From contig AP026538.1 of NCBI GenBank assembly GCA_026075535.2, positions 15,508,337 through 15,572,336 of the forward strand: a stretch of DNA of 64,000 bases. The letters are read 5' to 3'. Made by a program: the position numbers and the translations under genes. Shown here in pieces: positions 54,415 through 64,000 of the stretch (its first letter is position 1; the number at the start of each line of letters is the position of its first letter). This stretch comes from Tricholoma matsutake (lineage: Eukaryota; Basidiomycota; Agaricomycetes; Agaricales; Tricholomataceae). The notes below the pieces were generated by a model. It did no database searches. It was not told the origin of the DNA and saw nothing but the letters and a program-made list of their open reading frames with translations.

Positions 54415-55360
54415 CTAAAAACCCAATTCCTCCATGAGGTTGAGGGCTCGTTCCTTTTCTTCTTTGTCTAGTTCATGCAGCATCGTGTGGATCTTCTGGT
54501 AGGTGTCCACCCCAGACTTCTTCTGGGTGAAGCAGTTTCGGTAGGGAGGAGGTGCTGACCCCATCTGAGTGGGGTTCTTTCCATCCCTGTGGTCGGACAA
54601 TTGGTGTCCCGGTTGGTGGCAGATGAAACACAATCCCTTTCGGAGGTGTTCCACACGTTCTTGGTTTGTCAGTCAGTTGATGTCAAGAGAGGGCTGTCCT
54701 TTCTTTGTCCTTTCTTTTGTCATCTGGTTTTGCCTGGTCTTCCCCAGGATTGCCATGGCCCGTTTCCACTGGCCTTCATATTTCGATGCTGCCTTTATCC
54801 AGCCTTCAAGAGTGTTGGGCACTGTCTCCATTGTGTGTACCCTCTTCAGTAATTTGGGATGCAGTCCATCCATGAAGTACTCGATCATGGCTGCCACCTC
54901 GGTGATTCCCGTCCTGTCTTTCAGGATGCGGAAGTTTGCCACATATTCTTCAAGGTTCCCTGAACCTTGTTTGAGATTCTTGATCTCTGTCTTTGCCATT
55001 CTGGCATCATCGATCGGCGAGAAGGCCTCTAAGACCTTCTGTCAGAAGTCTGTGTATTCACTGAGTCCCTCGGACTGGTGTTGGTTGATGAATGCCTGCA
55101 CCCAGGCAGCTGCTGTCCCCCTATTCATGAAGGACAGTGTGAAGATAATCTTTTTGTCATTCGTGTCATAGACCTGATCATTGATTCGCAAGTACAGGTC
55201 TATCTCCTGCATATCTTGGCGGTCTTGGTCCGCTCTCCTGAGAAGTCTGTGGGTGATCGGATTCAAATGTCCTTCATGGACATCGTTGGTGCGGTTCCGG
55301 GTTCGGACATCTCGTTATAGAGGTCGTCGGTTTCATCTGTTAAGAAGTGGGTGGATGTTT
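54415..55360 (-). pseudogene. Gypsy2 gag
   Basis: Coding starts near 55360-55300 (MSEPGTAP, then IRSPTDFSGERTK). A frameshift at about 55240 leads to EIDLYLRINDQVYDTNDKKI and SFMNRGTAAAWVQAFINQ, then AKTEIKNLKQGSGNLEEYVA and IEYFMDGLHPKL, a normal retrotransposon gag core. The zinc knuckle is abnormal: CFICHQPGHQLSD, where the last Cys is Asp. TGAs after YTDF and DIN fit Arg codons. The protein ends at 54415, about 65 bp before the protease frame. Confidence 0.75.
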
Positions 55361-55626
55361 TGGGTGGGGGTGCATGCGGTTGTTCAAAGTCTTTGTCGGT
55401 GAGGAAATCTCCTTGTTGTCTGTCAGTTGATCCGTAGAACCAACGCTGTGCTGGAGTCGAGTAACGGACTAGTCTTCCATTGTATTGGTACCAAGATAAA
55501 CCTAGCTGTGGTTCCGCTTCTCTTGGTGGTCGGTCTGGGGTTTGGCTAGACCCGGGTCGCTGTGGTGTGTATCAAGACGTATTGCCTACACTTAGGTAGG
55601 TGGGCTAGCAGATAGTTTAGATCTTA

Positions 55627-55641
55627 TGTTAAGGGCAAAGC
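55627..55641 (-). repeat. first 15 bp of the Gypsy2 right LTR, left of Gypsy3
   Basis: TGTTAAGGGCAAAGC matches the start of 48365-49048. Its last five bases form the target duplication of Gypsy3 (AAAGC here, GAAGC at 63388-63392). Confidence 0.8.
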
Positions 55642-56338
55642 TGTTAAGAACTGATCCAAAAGGGCTCGTCGGAATCCAGTTGGACCTGGCAGGTGTTTGA
55701 GAGCAGAAGATTGTCAGGTCATAGCAGATTATGCGGATGGGTAACGAAAAGGACTTGGCTTCAGCTTGTAAGAAGCTGTGCCCTTCACCTCGTCTGATGT
55801 CCTAATTTCAGGTAGAGGTTTTAGAGATAGGAGCGGGAGAGTGCGGGTAAATGCGGGAAGGAGTACAGAGGGACTTAGGTTAAGTTCAGATGAGACTAGA
55901 ACTTCAGAGGGGAACTAGATGTTGAGTCAAATGAAGTTCAGACTCTTAGAGGTCAGGAGTTGGAGTAGAAGGAGGTTTTAGATTGACAGGGTAAAGTCGA
56001 GTCTATGTTGATATATGAACTGAGGAATACAAAGTGAAACTAACTAAGCTTAAATACTAGAGTCCAGAACAAGAGCGGAATGGAAATGGAAACTGCAGCA
56101 GTGTCTCAACTGCGTAGATAAATTGCCTAGTGGAGGCCACACAGGAATCCATAGTCGAATTTGCAAAACTAGACAGCAGCCTTGGAAGGCAGCCGTGGTT
56201 GCTGTACACGGCGGCCTGGTGCACAGCAGTGTGGGCAGTGCAAGGGGGCCGGAACAAAGGCAGTAGGAGTTGAGTTAGGAAAAGCAGAAAAGATCAGAAG
56301 GTTGCGGGTTCTGAGCAGGCAAGGAACAGATCGTGACA
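55642..56338 (-). repeat. 3' LTR of Gypsy3
   Basis: 697 bp. It differs from 62691-63387 at about 30 CpG-type sites and about three other positions (hand alignment). Confidence 0.92.
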
Positions 56339-56470
56339 GTATTTCCCCCTTAGTGCCGAGCCTACGAGGCACATGAAGGTTCAAGTCCCAATGAGGAAGT
56401 TGGTTGACTCCTGAATGCGGCAATTGGTTGAAAAATTTTGTTGTTTTCCTTCTTCCATCACCTATACAAA

Positions 56471-57485
56471 ATGTCCCCCCCAGCAGGCTCCGCTCAACTG
56501 AAATTGGCCGCAATGAAGGCTCAGTACGAACAGAGGGAGCAGGAGATGAAAGAACAGATGGAGCAGGAGGTGAGAGAATTGGAGGAGGTGGCAAGGGAGG
56601 AGGAACGTCAGGTGCAGGAGGTGCAGAAGGCATCAGAGGAGGCTGCAAAGGCAGAGGAGGCGCGCCAGGCAGTGGCGTGGAAAAAAGAGGCTTTGGCTGC
56701 AAAACGCGCAGAGAAGAAGCGGGTGGCTGCAGCTGCGGGTTTGGAGGACGAGGCCAAGGGGAGCAAGTCCCCAAAGAAGAAGAAGATTGCCACGTCAAGG
56801 GCACGGGTGGGGTCAGAAGAATCGGTGAGTCCAGTGCGGGTGCAGGCTGCCTTGCCCTGCAAAAGGTGCGTAGTTGGTTTTCTTTCAATGTTTTTGGGCT
56901 GACAAGTGGCTTAGGTGCCAATATCAAAAAATTTCATGCTTCAAGATGGGTGTGAAGGGACGTGTGTGCAATAACTGCATGCACATTAAGCACAAGTGCG
57001 AGGAGGTTGTGTGGGAGGGGCAGGAGGCCCCAACAGTAAGAAAAGTGAGGTCTGGAGCGGGAACAGCGGGCCTGCCGGAAAACAGTGGAGAAGTGGCAGA
57101 GCTGCTACGGCAGCTGGTGAAGGTGGTGAGGAAAGGGTTTGGGGAGGTGGCGACAGCAGTGAGGGAGTCAATGGAGGAGATCCGGGATGCAATGGACCCA
57201 GAGTGGGAGGCGGATGAAAGTATTGAGGGGGAGAGTGACAAGGACGAGGAGGAAGTGGAGCGGGCAGTACGAGAGTCCCGACAGGAGAGGCATGGGATCA
57301 GCCAGTCGGGAGACAACTGGGTGGGATTCCAAAGATATTTGGAAAAAAGGCGGGCAGACAACGTGGAGGAGGGTGAGGGTGAGGAAGAGGAGGATGAAGG
57401 CGGGGAAGGTGGAGAAGCGGAGGAAGGTGGTGAAGTCAGAGGAGAGGATGACGAAGATGGAGAGGGAGAAGCAGAGGTCATGTAG
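56471..57485 (+). CDS. antisense coiled-coil / Zn-cluster gene of Gypsy3, two exons, intact
   Basis: The start is the ATG at 56471. Exon 1 (to 56865) encodes a Glu/Arg/Ala coiled coil (YEQREQEMKEQMEQEVRELE ...), a basic stretch (SPKKKKIATSRARVG) and the first cysteines. A 49-nt intron (56866-56914, GTGCGT to GCTTAG) splices in frame through AAA-AG/G-TGC. Together they form C-x2-C-x6-C-x9-C-x2-C-x6-C (CKRCQYQKISC ... CNNCMHIKHKC). Exon 2 continues with EVAELLRQLVKVVRKGFGEV and a Glu/Asp-rich tail to the TAG at 57483-57485; about 321 residues. The spacing resembles a Zn2Cys6 cluster, so DNA or RNA binding is possible. The gene lies tail-to-tail with pol and is free of stops, unlike pol. I recall related genes associated with mushroom Gypsy elements. 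Confidence 0.75.
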
Positions 57486-57568
57486 GGATCCGGTTGGATC
57501 CAAAAATTCTTTTTTCAATAAAGTTTGTTCCGAGTTCAGACTGAGTGAATAAGTTACATGAATCGTCT

Positions 57569-60500
57569 TTAAGCGGGTAACGGTCCGATTTTCTGCGGGT
57601 AGCAGGTGTGAAAATCCGCAAGGAGTTCTTGGGCGTGGTCAAGTTCCATAACAGGTAGCCAGGAAGTCTCTTTGTCGGTTCCCTGGTAACCTTCCCATCG
57701 GATGAGGTAGAGAATCTTGCAGCGACATCGGTTGTCGACTTTGGAGTCGAGGACTTCGACGATCTCATATTCGAGCTCGTCATTGATGGTGATCGGAGGA
57801 GGTGGAGGTTGTACTCGATTTGGAATTGTGTTCGGGGAGTGTATCTCTAGTTGAGAGACATGGAAAACAGGGTGAATAGCCTGCATGTGATCCGGGAGCC
57901 ACAGGGTGACTGAGTGAGTTCCCGGGTGGGCGATGATTTCAAAAGGACCGTGGTTCTTTTCGGAGAGTTTTTTGGAGGGATGGGTGGTGCAGATATTTTC
58001 CGCAGTGACATAAGCGAAATCACCAATGTCGAAGTCAGGTGCGGGTGCCCAATGTTTATCCGCAGGACCTTGATAACGTTCTTGAGCGGCCGCAAGTTGT
58101 TTCCGAAGTTCCTGGTGAAGGTCATCTAAATCGACAACGAATTCGCGGGCACGCTGTGAAGCTAAGTTGTGCTCTGGAAAGACGGAAATGTTCGGGTGGT
58201 AACCTTTATTGGCAAAGAAAGGTGATATGCCTGTAGAGGCGGAAGGAGCATTGTTGTAGGCAAATTCACCCAAGGGCAAGAGGTGAGACCAGTTGTCCTG
58301 CTGATAGTTGCAGAAGATCCGGAGGTACTGTTCCAAGGTCTGGTTAAGTCGTTCTGTCTGACCATCACCTTGCGGATGATAACTGGAAGTGAAGTGGATC
58401 CGCATGTCGAGTGCTTTTCCGAGAGAGCGGAAAAAATGAGAGATGAACTCGGATCCCCGGTTGCAAGTGATGTGCGATGGAACACCATGCTTGGAGAAGA
58501 TGTAGAGGATGAACAGGTTGGCTAGTTCTTGGGCTGTGATTTCATTGACAGTTGGAATGAAGATGCCCTGTTTGGTGAGGCGGTCAATGATGACTAGGAT
58601 AGCGGTGTGACCAGCGGAGTTGGGTAGTTGTTCAATGAAATCCATGGAGATGGAATTCCAAGGTCGTTCTGGAACCAGAAGTTGCTTTAGGAACCCGTAG
58701 GGCCTGTGTTGAGGTGATTTGGATTGTTTGCAAGTCATACAGGATTTGCAGAATTCCTGGACAAAGGTGCGGAGGTTTGGCCAGATGTATTCCTGGTGGA
58801 CAAGCTGCTGGGTTTTGTTTTGTCCGAAGTGGCCAGAGAGGATATGATCATGTTTGTATTGGAGGACTTTGAGGCAGAGATCCACAACATCCAGAACATA
58901 AATCTGGTCAAAGTGGCGGAGAAGTCCTGCCTCATCTATGGTCCAGTTGGGGTCAACAGGTGTCGGGAGATGAATGGAAGATATAGGGTCAAGGAGAAGA
59001 GAGGTGCAGATGTCATTGTGGAGTTTCTCAACATCCATGATTACTGCTTGTCAAAGGATGGGTGTGGCAAGATAAGTGACGTGGAGGGAAGAGGAGAGTT
59101 GTTCCTGTGTGAATACAGGTCGGAAGTTGGTTGGGTGTACAGAGGCAAAGTTGCTATTTCCCCCTTTGCGGTAGACGTCCCAACATCTAGTGAGTGCGTC
59201 TGGCTTGGCCCCTAGTTTCCCAGTGCAGAAGCAGATGACGAGATTGAACTGGGAAAGGTACTCAGACCAACAGGCCTGGCAGCGGGTGAGCAACTTGGTA
59301 GTGCTGAAGTACTCAAGATTTTTGTGGTCCGTGACCACATCAACTGGGTTTGCGGAACCCTCAAAGTACTGCCTCCAGTGTTTGAAGGCTTCGAAAATGG
59401 CCAAGAGTTCCTTGTCATGTGTGTCGTAATTTAGTTCAGTGGGATTGAAGGAGTGGGAATGAAAAGCGACTGGATGGATTTCTCCATCCGCAGTGTAAAC
59501 CAAAAGGATAGCAGCTAGGGCATAGTCGGAAGTGTCCATTTCAAGTACCATTTGTGAGTCGGGTACCCATTGGGTTAAGACGGGTGCATGAGTGAATTCT
59601 TGTTTGAGCCTCTCAAAGGCATTACAGCACTTGTTGTTGAAGTCCCAAGGTGCGGATTTCCGCATCAAGCGGGTAAGTGGAATGACAATGTCTGAATAAC
59701 CATTAATGAAACGGTGGTAAAAATTGCAGAAGCCTAAGAAGGATTGGATGTCCTTAACTTTCCTAGGCTCAGGCCAGTTGAGCACGGTTTTGACTTTATC
59801 CTCGGACATCCGAAGTCCATCCGGTGAAAGGATGAAACCTAAATATTCAACGGTGTCTTTGTGGAACTCACATTTCTGTGGGGAGGCATAAAGTCCATTT
59901 TCCCGGAGATGGCAGAGGACTTCTTTAATGTGAGTCCCATGCTGGGACTTGTCATCTGAATAGATCAGGATGTCGTCGAGGTACACGATGACACAAATAT
60001 CCAGCATGTCGCTGAAGATGTCGTTCATAAAACACTGGAACACTGCGGGTGCATTAGTGAGTCCAAAGGGAACCACCAACCACTCGAAGGATCCGTAGTG
60101 GGTGTGGAAAGTAGTTTTCCATTCGTCACTGTCCACAATGCAGACTAGGTGATAAGTGTGCTGCAAGTCTATCTTGGTGAACAAGCGGGCTTTTCAGGGA
60201 GAGTCAAGGAGGTCGGAAATGAGAGGAAGGGGATAGCGGTCTTTCTTCATGAGACGATTGAGTCCTCGGTAGTCAACACAAAGTCGGAGGCTACCATCCT
60301 TCTTCTTGATGAAAAGTATAGGAGCTCCATGTGGAGACTTAGAAGGATGGATGAAGCCTGAGCAGACGTTTTCGTCAATGAAGACTTGTAGGGCTTCTAA
60401 TTTGGAGGGAGAGAGGGAGTACATGCGACCCGGAGGAGGGGGAGCATTATCCTCCATCTCTATCTTGAGGTCATAAGGATGATGTGGAGGAAGGGTGTCT

Positions 60501-61220
60501 GCCTTATTCTTATTAAAGACATCGGTGAATTCATGATACTCAGCGGGAATGTCAGATAAATCCAGTGGGAATGTCAGATAAATCCGGCGGGATTGAGGAT
60601 TGGGTCGAGCGGGCAGATAACCCTTCTGGAGTGAAGGTCATCTGGAAAGCTACTGCCCCAGGGAGTTTGCTAGCATGCGCATAAGTGGCAGCGTTGATGA
60701 AAGAGATGTTGGGAGGTGTAAACTTAGGAGGAATGGGGGGTTCAGAAAATGTGGAGGATTCAAGGATTTCTACCGGAAGGTTTGGGGACAAAGGAGACAT
60801 CTGGGGTGCTGAACCTCTATGATCAGCAGAGCAGAAAGTGATTTGGCTTGAAGACCAGTCAATCAACGGATTGTATTGCTTCAGCCAGATATGACCAAGT
60901 ACTGCGGAACAGGAAGAGTCTAGCGAGGTTACATAAAATGACAGATTGAACATTTCACCAGTAGGAAAGGTGACCAGAAGTTGGGCGACTTGAGTTATGG
61001 TGGAGTTGCAAGATCCATCAAAGAGTCATAAACCAATCGGGTTAATGGATTCTGTGCTGAGTTGGTTATTCAACACAAAAGAGGAGTCAAGAAAGCAGTG
61101 GGATGAACCGGAATCAATGAGGGTTCGGACAGGGGCGGAAAGGTCAGGAATAGTTAAGAGGATGATTAGGGAGTCAGGGTCGGAAAGAGCGGACACATTG
61201 AGATGGACGTAGGCAGCCAA
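57569..61220 (-). pseudogene. Gypsy3 protease-RT-RNase H-integrase-chromodomain
   Basis: Protease: TLIDSGSSHCFLDSSF (about 61120) with a TGA soon after (IGL-stop-LFDG). [46 protein letters not shown] (about 59980), EYLGFILSPDGLRM. RNase H: EMDTSDYALAAILL, YDTHDKELLAIFEAFKHW. Integrase: HHCC region (HDHILSGHFGQNKTQQLVHQ, CKSCMTCKQ), MDFIEQLPNSAG (Asp), then CNRGSEFIS, where the second catalytic Asp is Asn (AAC, 58462-58460), and DGQTERLNQTLEQYL (Glu). Chromodomain: ILYLIRWEGYQGTDKETSWL (about 57690). TGAs at 59048 and 60197 fit Arg. A 22-bp tandem duplication near 60550-60595 shifts the frame upstream of the RT. Confidence 0.9.
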
Positions 61221-61276
61221 GTGGGTAAGGTCAATGCAACCCCCAGCCCCAATGGCTGTATCCTGAGGGTTGCGGA

Positions 61277-62461
61277 CTATTTTTCTGAGTCTGCAGAATC
61301 AGGAATTACAGTGGATGTGCAGGCTTTTGCGGCTTTAGACTTCGGGCAGTTTCCTGCTATGTGCCCTTCTTCACCGCAGTAGAGGCAAAGTCTTTCCTGC
61401 ATGCGACGTTCTCGTTCATCCGCAGTAAGTTTGCCATTCTTCCCCAACTTGTTGGAGATGGACGACTTGGAAGTGTTCTTTGTTGTGGAGGGCTGCTGGT
61501 TGGAGGAGTTTCCCCGAGGGGAGCTCGACGAGGATTGATTGGTGGACTGGGAGGAACCTTTGGGGTTGTCCTTCTTGACAGGGTTAGAAGAGTTCCCGGA
61601 ATTCTTAGTTTCGAATTGGGTTTCATCTTCCTGCATCCAGTAGATATTGTCACAGTCCTGTGCTTTCAAGCGCAGTCCTGCAAGGGTGTCGGGTTTACCC
61701 TGCAGGACTTCTATATGAAGTCGGACTGGAAGACCACGGAAATAGTGGTCACAGAGGGCTGCCTCATTCCAGTTGACCCTAGAAGCTAATTCCCAAAAGT
61801 CAACATTATACTTTGTGATGCAACCACTTTTCTTCATTGCTAAATCGGAAAGAGCTTTTTCTGCATCCCCGAGTGGGTTGTGCGGGCTGAAGTTACTCTC
61901 TAGTTTGGTGAGAAAAGCCTCATAATCCCACATCCAGTGTGCGGAATTGGTCGGGTTGTTAAGACCAGGCTCAAACCAGCTGAGAGCTGATCCCTTGAGA
62001 TAAGAAAGGATAAATATGATCTTTTTCTCATCAGAAGAAAATACGTGTGGACGGTCGCAGAAATGAAGGTTACACAAGACTAGGAAGTCTCTAAGTTTCT
62101 TTGGGTTGGAGCCATTGAAGGTGTCAGGGTCGCAAACTTTGATTTTCTCGGTCTTGGGTGTGTTATTTTGTCGGAGGGTGTGGATACTCTCTGAGAGGTT
62201 GTAAAGAACATCTATGAACCTATCCCCTGGATCAGGGTTTTCCCCTGCGGGAGGTTGATCGTCAGGATCATTGGGATTGGGGTCACCCCCAGGGCCGTCC
62301 GGACCACTAGGGTCGTCAGGTCCACTGGGAGGTCCATCCTCTAGACCACAATCTTCCAACCCATAGGGTTCAGGCTGGTTGATGCCCCCTACATACTCAA
62401 GGGGAGTCATGGGTCAGGGTTCTTCCAGATTCATGGGAGATTGTTGAGCTTGAGTAGACAT
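61277..62461 (-). pseudogene. Gypsy3 gag
   Basis: The likely start is the ATG at 62461 (MSTQAQQSPMNLEEP), followed by a single TGA (about 62414) and then an uninterrupted 377-codon frame. It has an acidic Pro/Asp/Gly-rich N-terminus (PDDPSGPDGPGGDPNPND) and a gag core (DTFNGSNPKKLRDFLVLCN, IIFILSYLKGSALSWFEP, LTKLESNFSPHNPLGDAEKA). A Ser/Asn-rich linker leads to a canonical zinc knuckle, CLYCGEEGHIAGNC (about 61400-61340). The TGA fits a lost Arg codon; otherwise the gene is intact. An ATG at 62410 downstream of the stop could still give a slightly shortened protein. Confidence 0.85.
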
Positions 62462-62690
62462 GAGGTTTGCACTGATTGATGGGGCTCCGAAACCGATTTG
62501 TCAGAAAATGTTGGAAGGTCTGGAAGTTACTCCGAATGTTGAGGCGGGTCGTGGGCTAGGAAGTGTGGTTTGCTGAATTGCAGAGATCCCTGGAATGGTA
62601 CCGGTGCGCTGAGAGTTTCTGGTTGTGCACTGGCGAGTTTCAGTTGGGGTCATAGGAGAAGAGACGAGTGAAGTGTGAGTTCGTATATAC

Positions 62691-63387
62691 TGTTAAGAAC
62701 TGATCTGAAAGGGCTCGTTGGAATCCGGTTGGACCCAGTGGGTGTTTGAGAGCGGAAGATTGTCAGGTCGTAGCAGATTATGCGGATGGGTAATGAAAAG
62801 GACTTGGCTTCAGCTTGTAAGAAGCTGCACCCTTCACCTCGTCTGATGTCCTAATTTCGGGTAGAGGTTTTAGAGATAGGAGCGGGAGAGTGCGGGTAAA
62901 TGCGGGAAGGAGTACAGAGGGACTTAGGTTAAGTTCAGATGAGACTAGAACTTCAGAGGGGAACTAGAGGTTGAGTCAAATGGAGTTCAGACTCTTAGAG
63001 GTCAGGAGTTGGAGTAGAAGGAGGTTTTAGATTGACAGGGTAAAGTCGAGTCTATGTTGATATATGAACTGAGGAATACAAAGTGAAACTAACTAAGCTT
63101 AAATACTAGAGTCCGGAACAAGAGCAGAATGGAAACAGAAACTGTGGCAGTGTCTCAACTGTGTAGATAAATTGCCTAGCGGAGGCTGCACAGGAATCCG
63201 TAGTTGAATTTTCAAAACTAGACAGCAGCCTTGGAAGGCAGCTGTGGTTGCTGTACACAGCGGCCTGGTGCACAGCAGTGTGGGCAGTGCAAGGGGGCCA
63301 GAACAAAGGCAGTAGGAGTTGAGTTAGGAAAAGTGGAAAAGATCGGAAGGTTGCAGGTTCTGAGCGGGTGAGGAATGGATTGTGACA
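62691..63387 (-). repeat. 5' LTR of Gypsy3
   Basis: 697 bp, partner of 55642-56338. The internal side (62690 downward) reads GTATATACGAACTCACAC on the minus strand; I could not assign a primer-binding tRNA. Confidence 0.92.
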
Positions 63388-63392
63388 GAAGC

Positions 63393-64000
63393 CTCAACCA
63401 CTCGATCTAGTCAATGTCGTTTGATGAGGTGCTTCCTCAACGAGTCGTTCAGCACTAGTCTTACTTGGAGCATCCGACATAAGATAGGTAGTGCACTCTA
63501 GCAGGGCTTCTGTGTAGAGTCGTTCAGGTTCACGCACTAAGGGGCTTCCTTAGTGGTTTCGAGTAAGTTTGCGAGTTGCAAGTTAAGGCTGTTAATTGCC
63601 TAGATCTAAACTAAGGACATCCCTACTACAAGTTGCAGTACTTATACTACGAGGGAGGTCCTTATCATGCAATGAGAAAGATAGATGCGTATCAAGTAAG
63701 AATAGCCTCATGCCTAGCATGAGGCGTCCGATGTCACGGATCCGATGTCAAGGATCCGATGTCAAGGATCTGATGTCAAGGATCCGATGTCAAGGACATG
63801 CTGCGCCGCAGCATGTCAATTGTGAGAGTCCGACGTCACAGACCTCATGTCAAGAAGCTGTCATATCACAGTATGTGTGGGAGTGGGTTTGGGTGCATGG
63901 AGTCACCATGCATCAAGGGTGCCTTCCACAGGAAGGGGATCGAATGCATGCAGTCAGCATGTGCCATGTGTGTGTCTGGTGTCAAGGACATGCCCTAGGC
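63393..64000 (-). repeat. remainder of the Gypsy2 right LTR, cut by the window end
   Basis: It aligns with 48380-48960 of the left LTR; about 90 bp should lie beyond the window. It contains a 15-bp array (GGATCCGATGTCAA units, about 63738-63798) that the left copy lacks. Confidence 0.85.

Larger units (their letters stand above)
55642..63387 (-). mobile_element. Gypsy3, 7.7-kb LTR retrotransposon with both LTRs
   Basis: Two 697-bp LTRs (55642-56338 and 62691-63387) start TGTTAAGAACTG and end GTGACA on the plus strand. A 5-bp target duplication (AAAGC and GAAGC, one CpG-type change) marks insertion into the Gypsy2 LTR. The minus-strand internal order is gag (62461-61277), protease, RT/RNase H, integrase with chromodomain (to 57569), then an antisense plus-strand gene (56471-57485). 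The purine tract AAGGGGGAAATAC precedes the 3' LTR. Confidence 0.92.

Noticed and set aside
56604..57518. Minus-strand Ser/Pro-rich frames (up to 185 codons) opposite the Gypsy3 antisense gene
   Set aside because: They mirror the Glu-rich plus-strand gene, lack motifs, and sit between the pol stop and the 3' LTR.

Overview
This window looks like transposon-packed DNA from a basidiomycete, most likely an Agaricomycete. The evidence is several roughly 50-75 nt GT-AG introns, two KDZ-type (Kyakuja-Dileera-Zisupton) transposases with CxC2-like cysteine clusters, chromodomain Gypsy elements, a Helitron-type PIF1 helicase, and an HNH-nuclease gene of a kind repeated in mushroom genomes. The family resemblances to Boletales-like genomes come from memory and were not tested. 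I see no housekeeping gene, rRNA, CRISPR array or convincing functional tRNA. Almost everything is a mobile element, often nested in another one.

Layout. (1) 0.9-8.4 kb: a small two-exon gene of unknown function, then a decayed KDZ transposase (KDZ1). KDZ1 is split by a 2.5-kb element with 143-bp terminal repeats and a gag-like gene (4876-7350), and by a 465-bp MITE inside its last intron. (2) 8522-26857: an 18.3-kb element with ~217-bp terminal inverted repeats. It carries a second KDZ transposase (KDZ2) and four accessory genes. A Tc1/mariner-pogo element (18069-23713) sits in the KDZ2 reading frame, and a hAT element (20687-23423) sits inside the pogo. (3) 27-37 kb: a gag scrap, minisatellites, an HNH-nuclease gene with one stop codon, and a Helitron-type helicase split by a 2-kb inverted-repeat element that contains two outward-facing tRNA-like sequences. 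(4) 37-48 kb: a 5'-truncated Gypsy (Gypsy1) abuts a Copia element. The Copia is split by a 5'-truncated LINE (41024-45454) and by a minus-strand non-LTR element (45486-47226). (5) 48.4-64 kb: Gypsy2 inserted in the Copia. Gypsy3 (55642-63387), complete with both LTRs, is inserted 15 bp inside the right LTR of Gypsy2. Gypsy3 carries an intact antisense Zn-cluster gene.

The unifying signal is decay at CpG. The two Gypsy3 LTRs differ at about 30 reconstructable CpG sites and only about three others. Most premature stops across unrelated families are TGA at arginine (CGA to TGA). Four catalytic aspartates (one in KDZ1, two in KDZ2, one in the Gypsy3 integrase) read as asparagine through CG to CA changes. 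This fits cytosine methylation followed by deamination, and it disables the elements at their active sites.

The most interesting gene-level observations are the large KDZ element with its accessory genes, and the occurrence of the same kind of Cys-cluster (C-x2-C-x6-C-x9-C-x2-C) in a KDZ accessory gene and in the Gypsy3 antisense gene.
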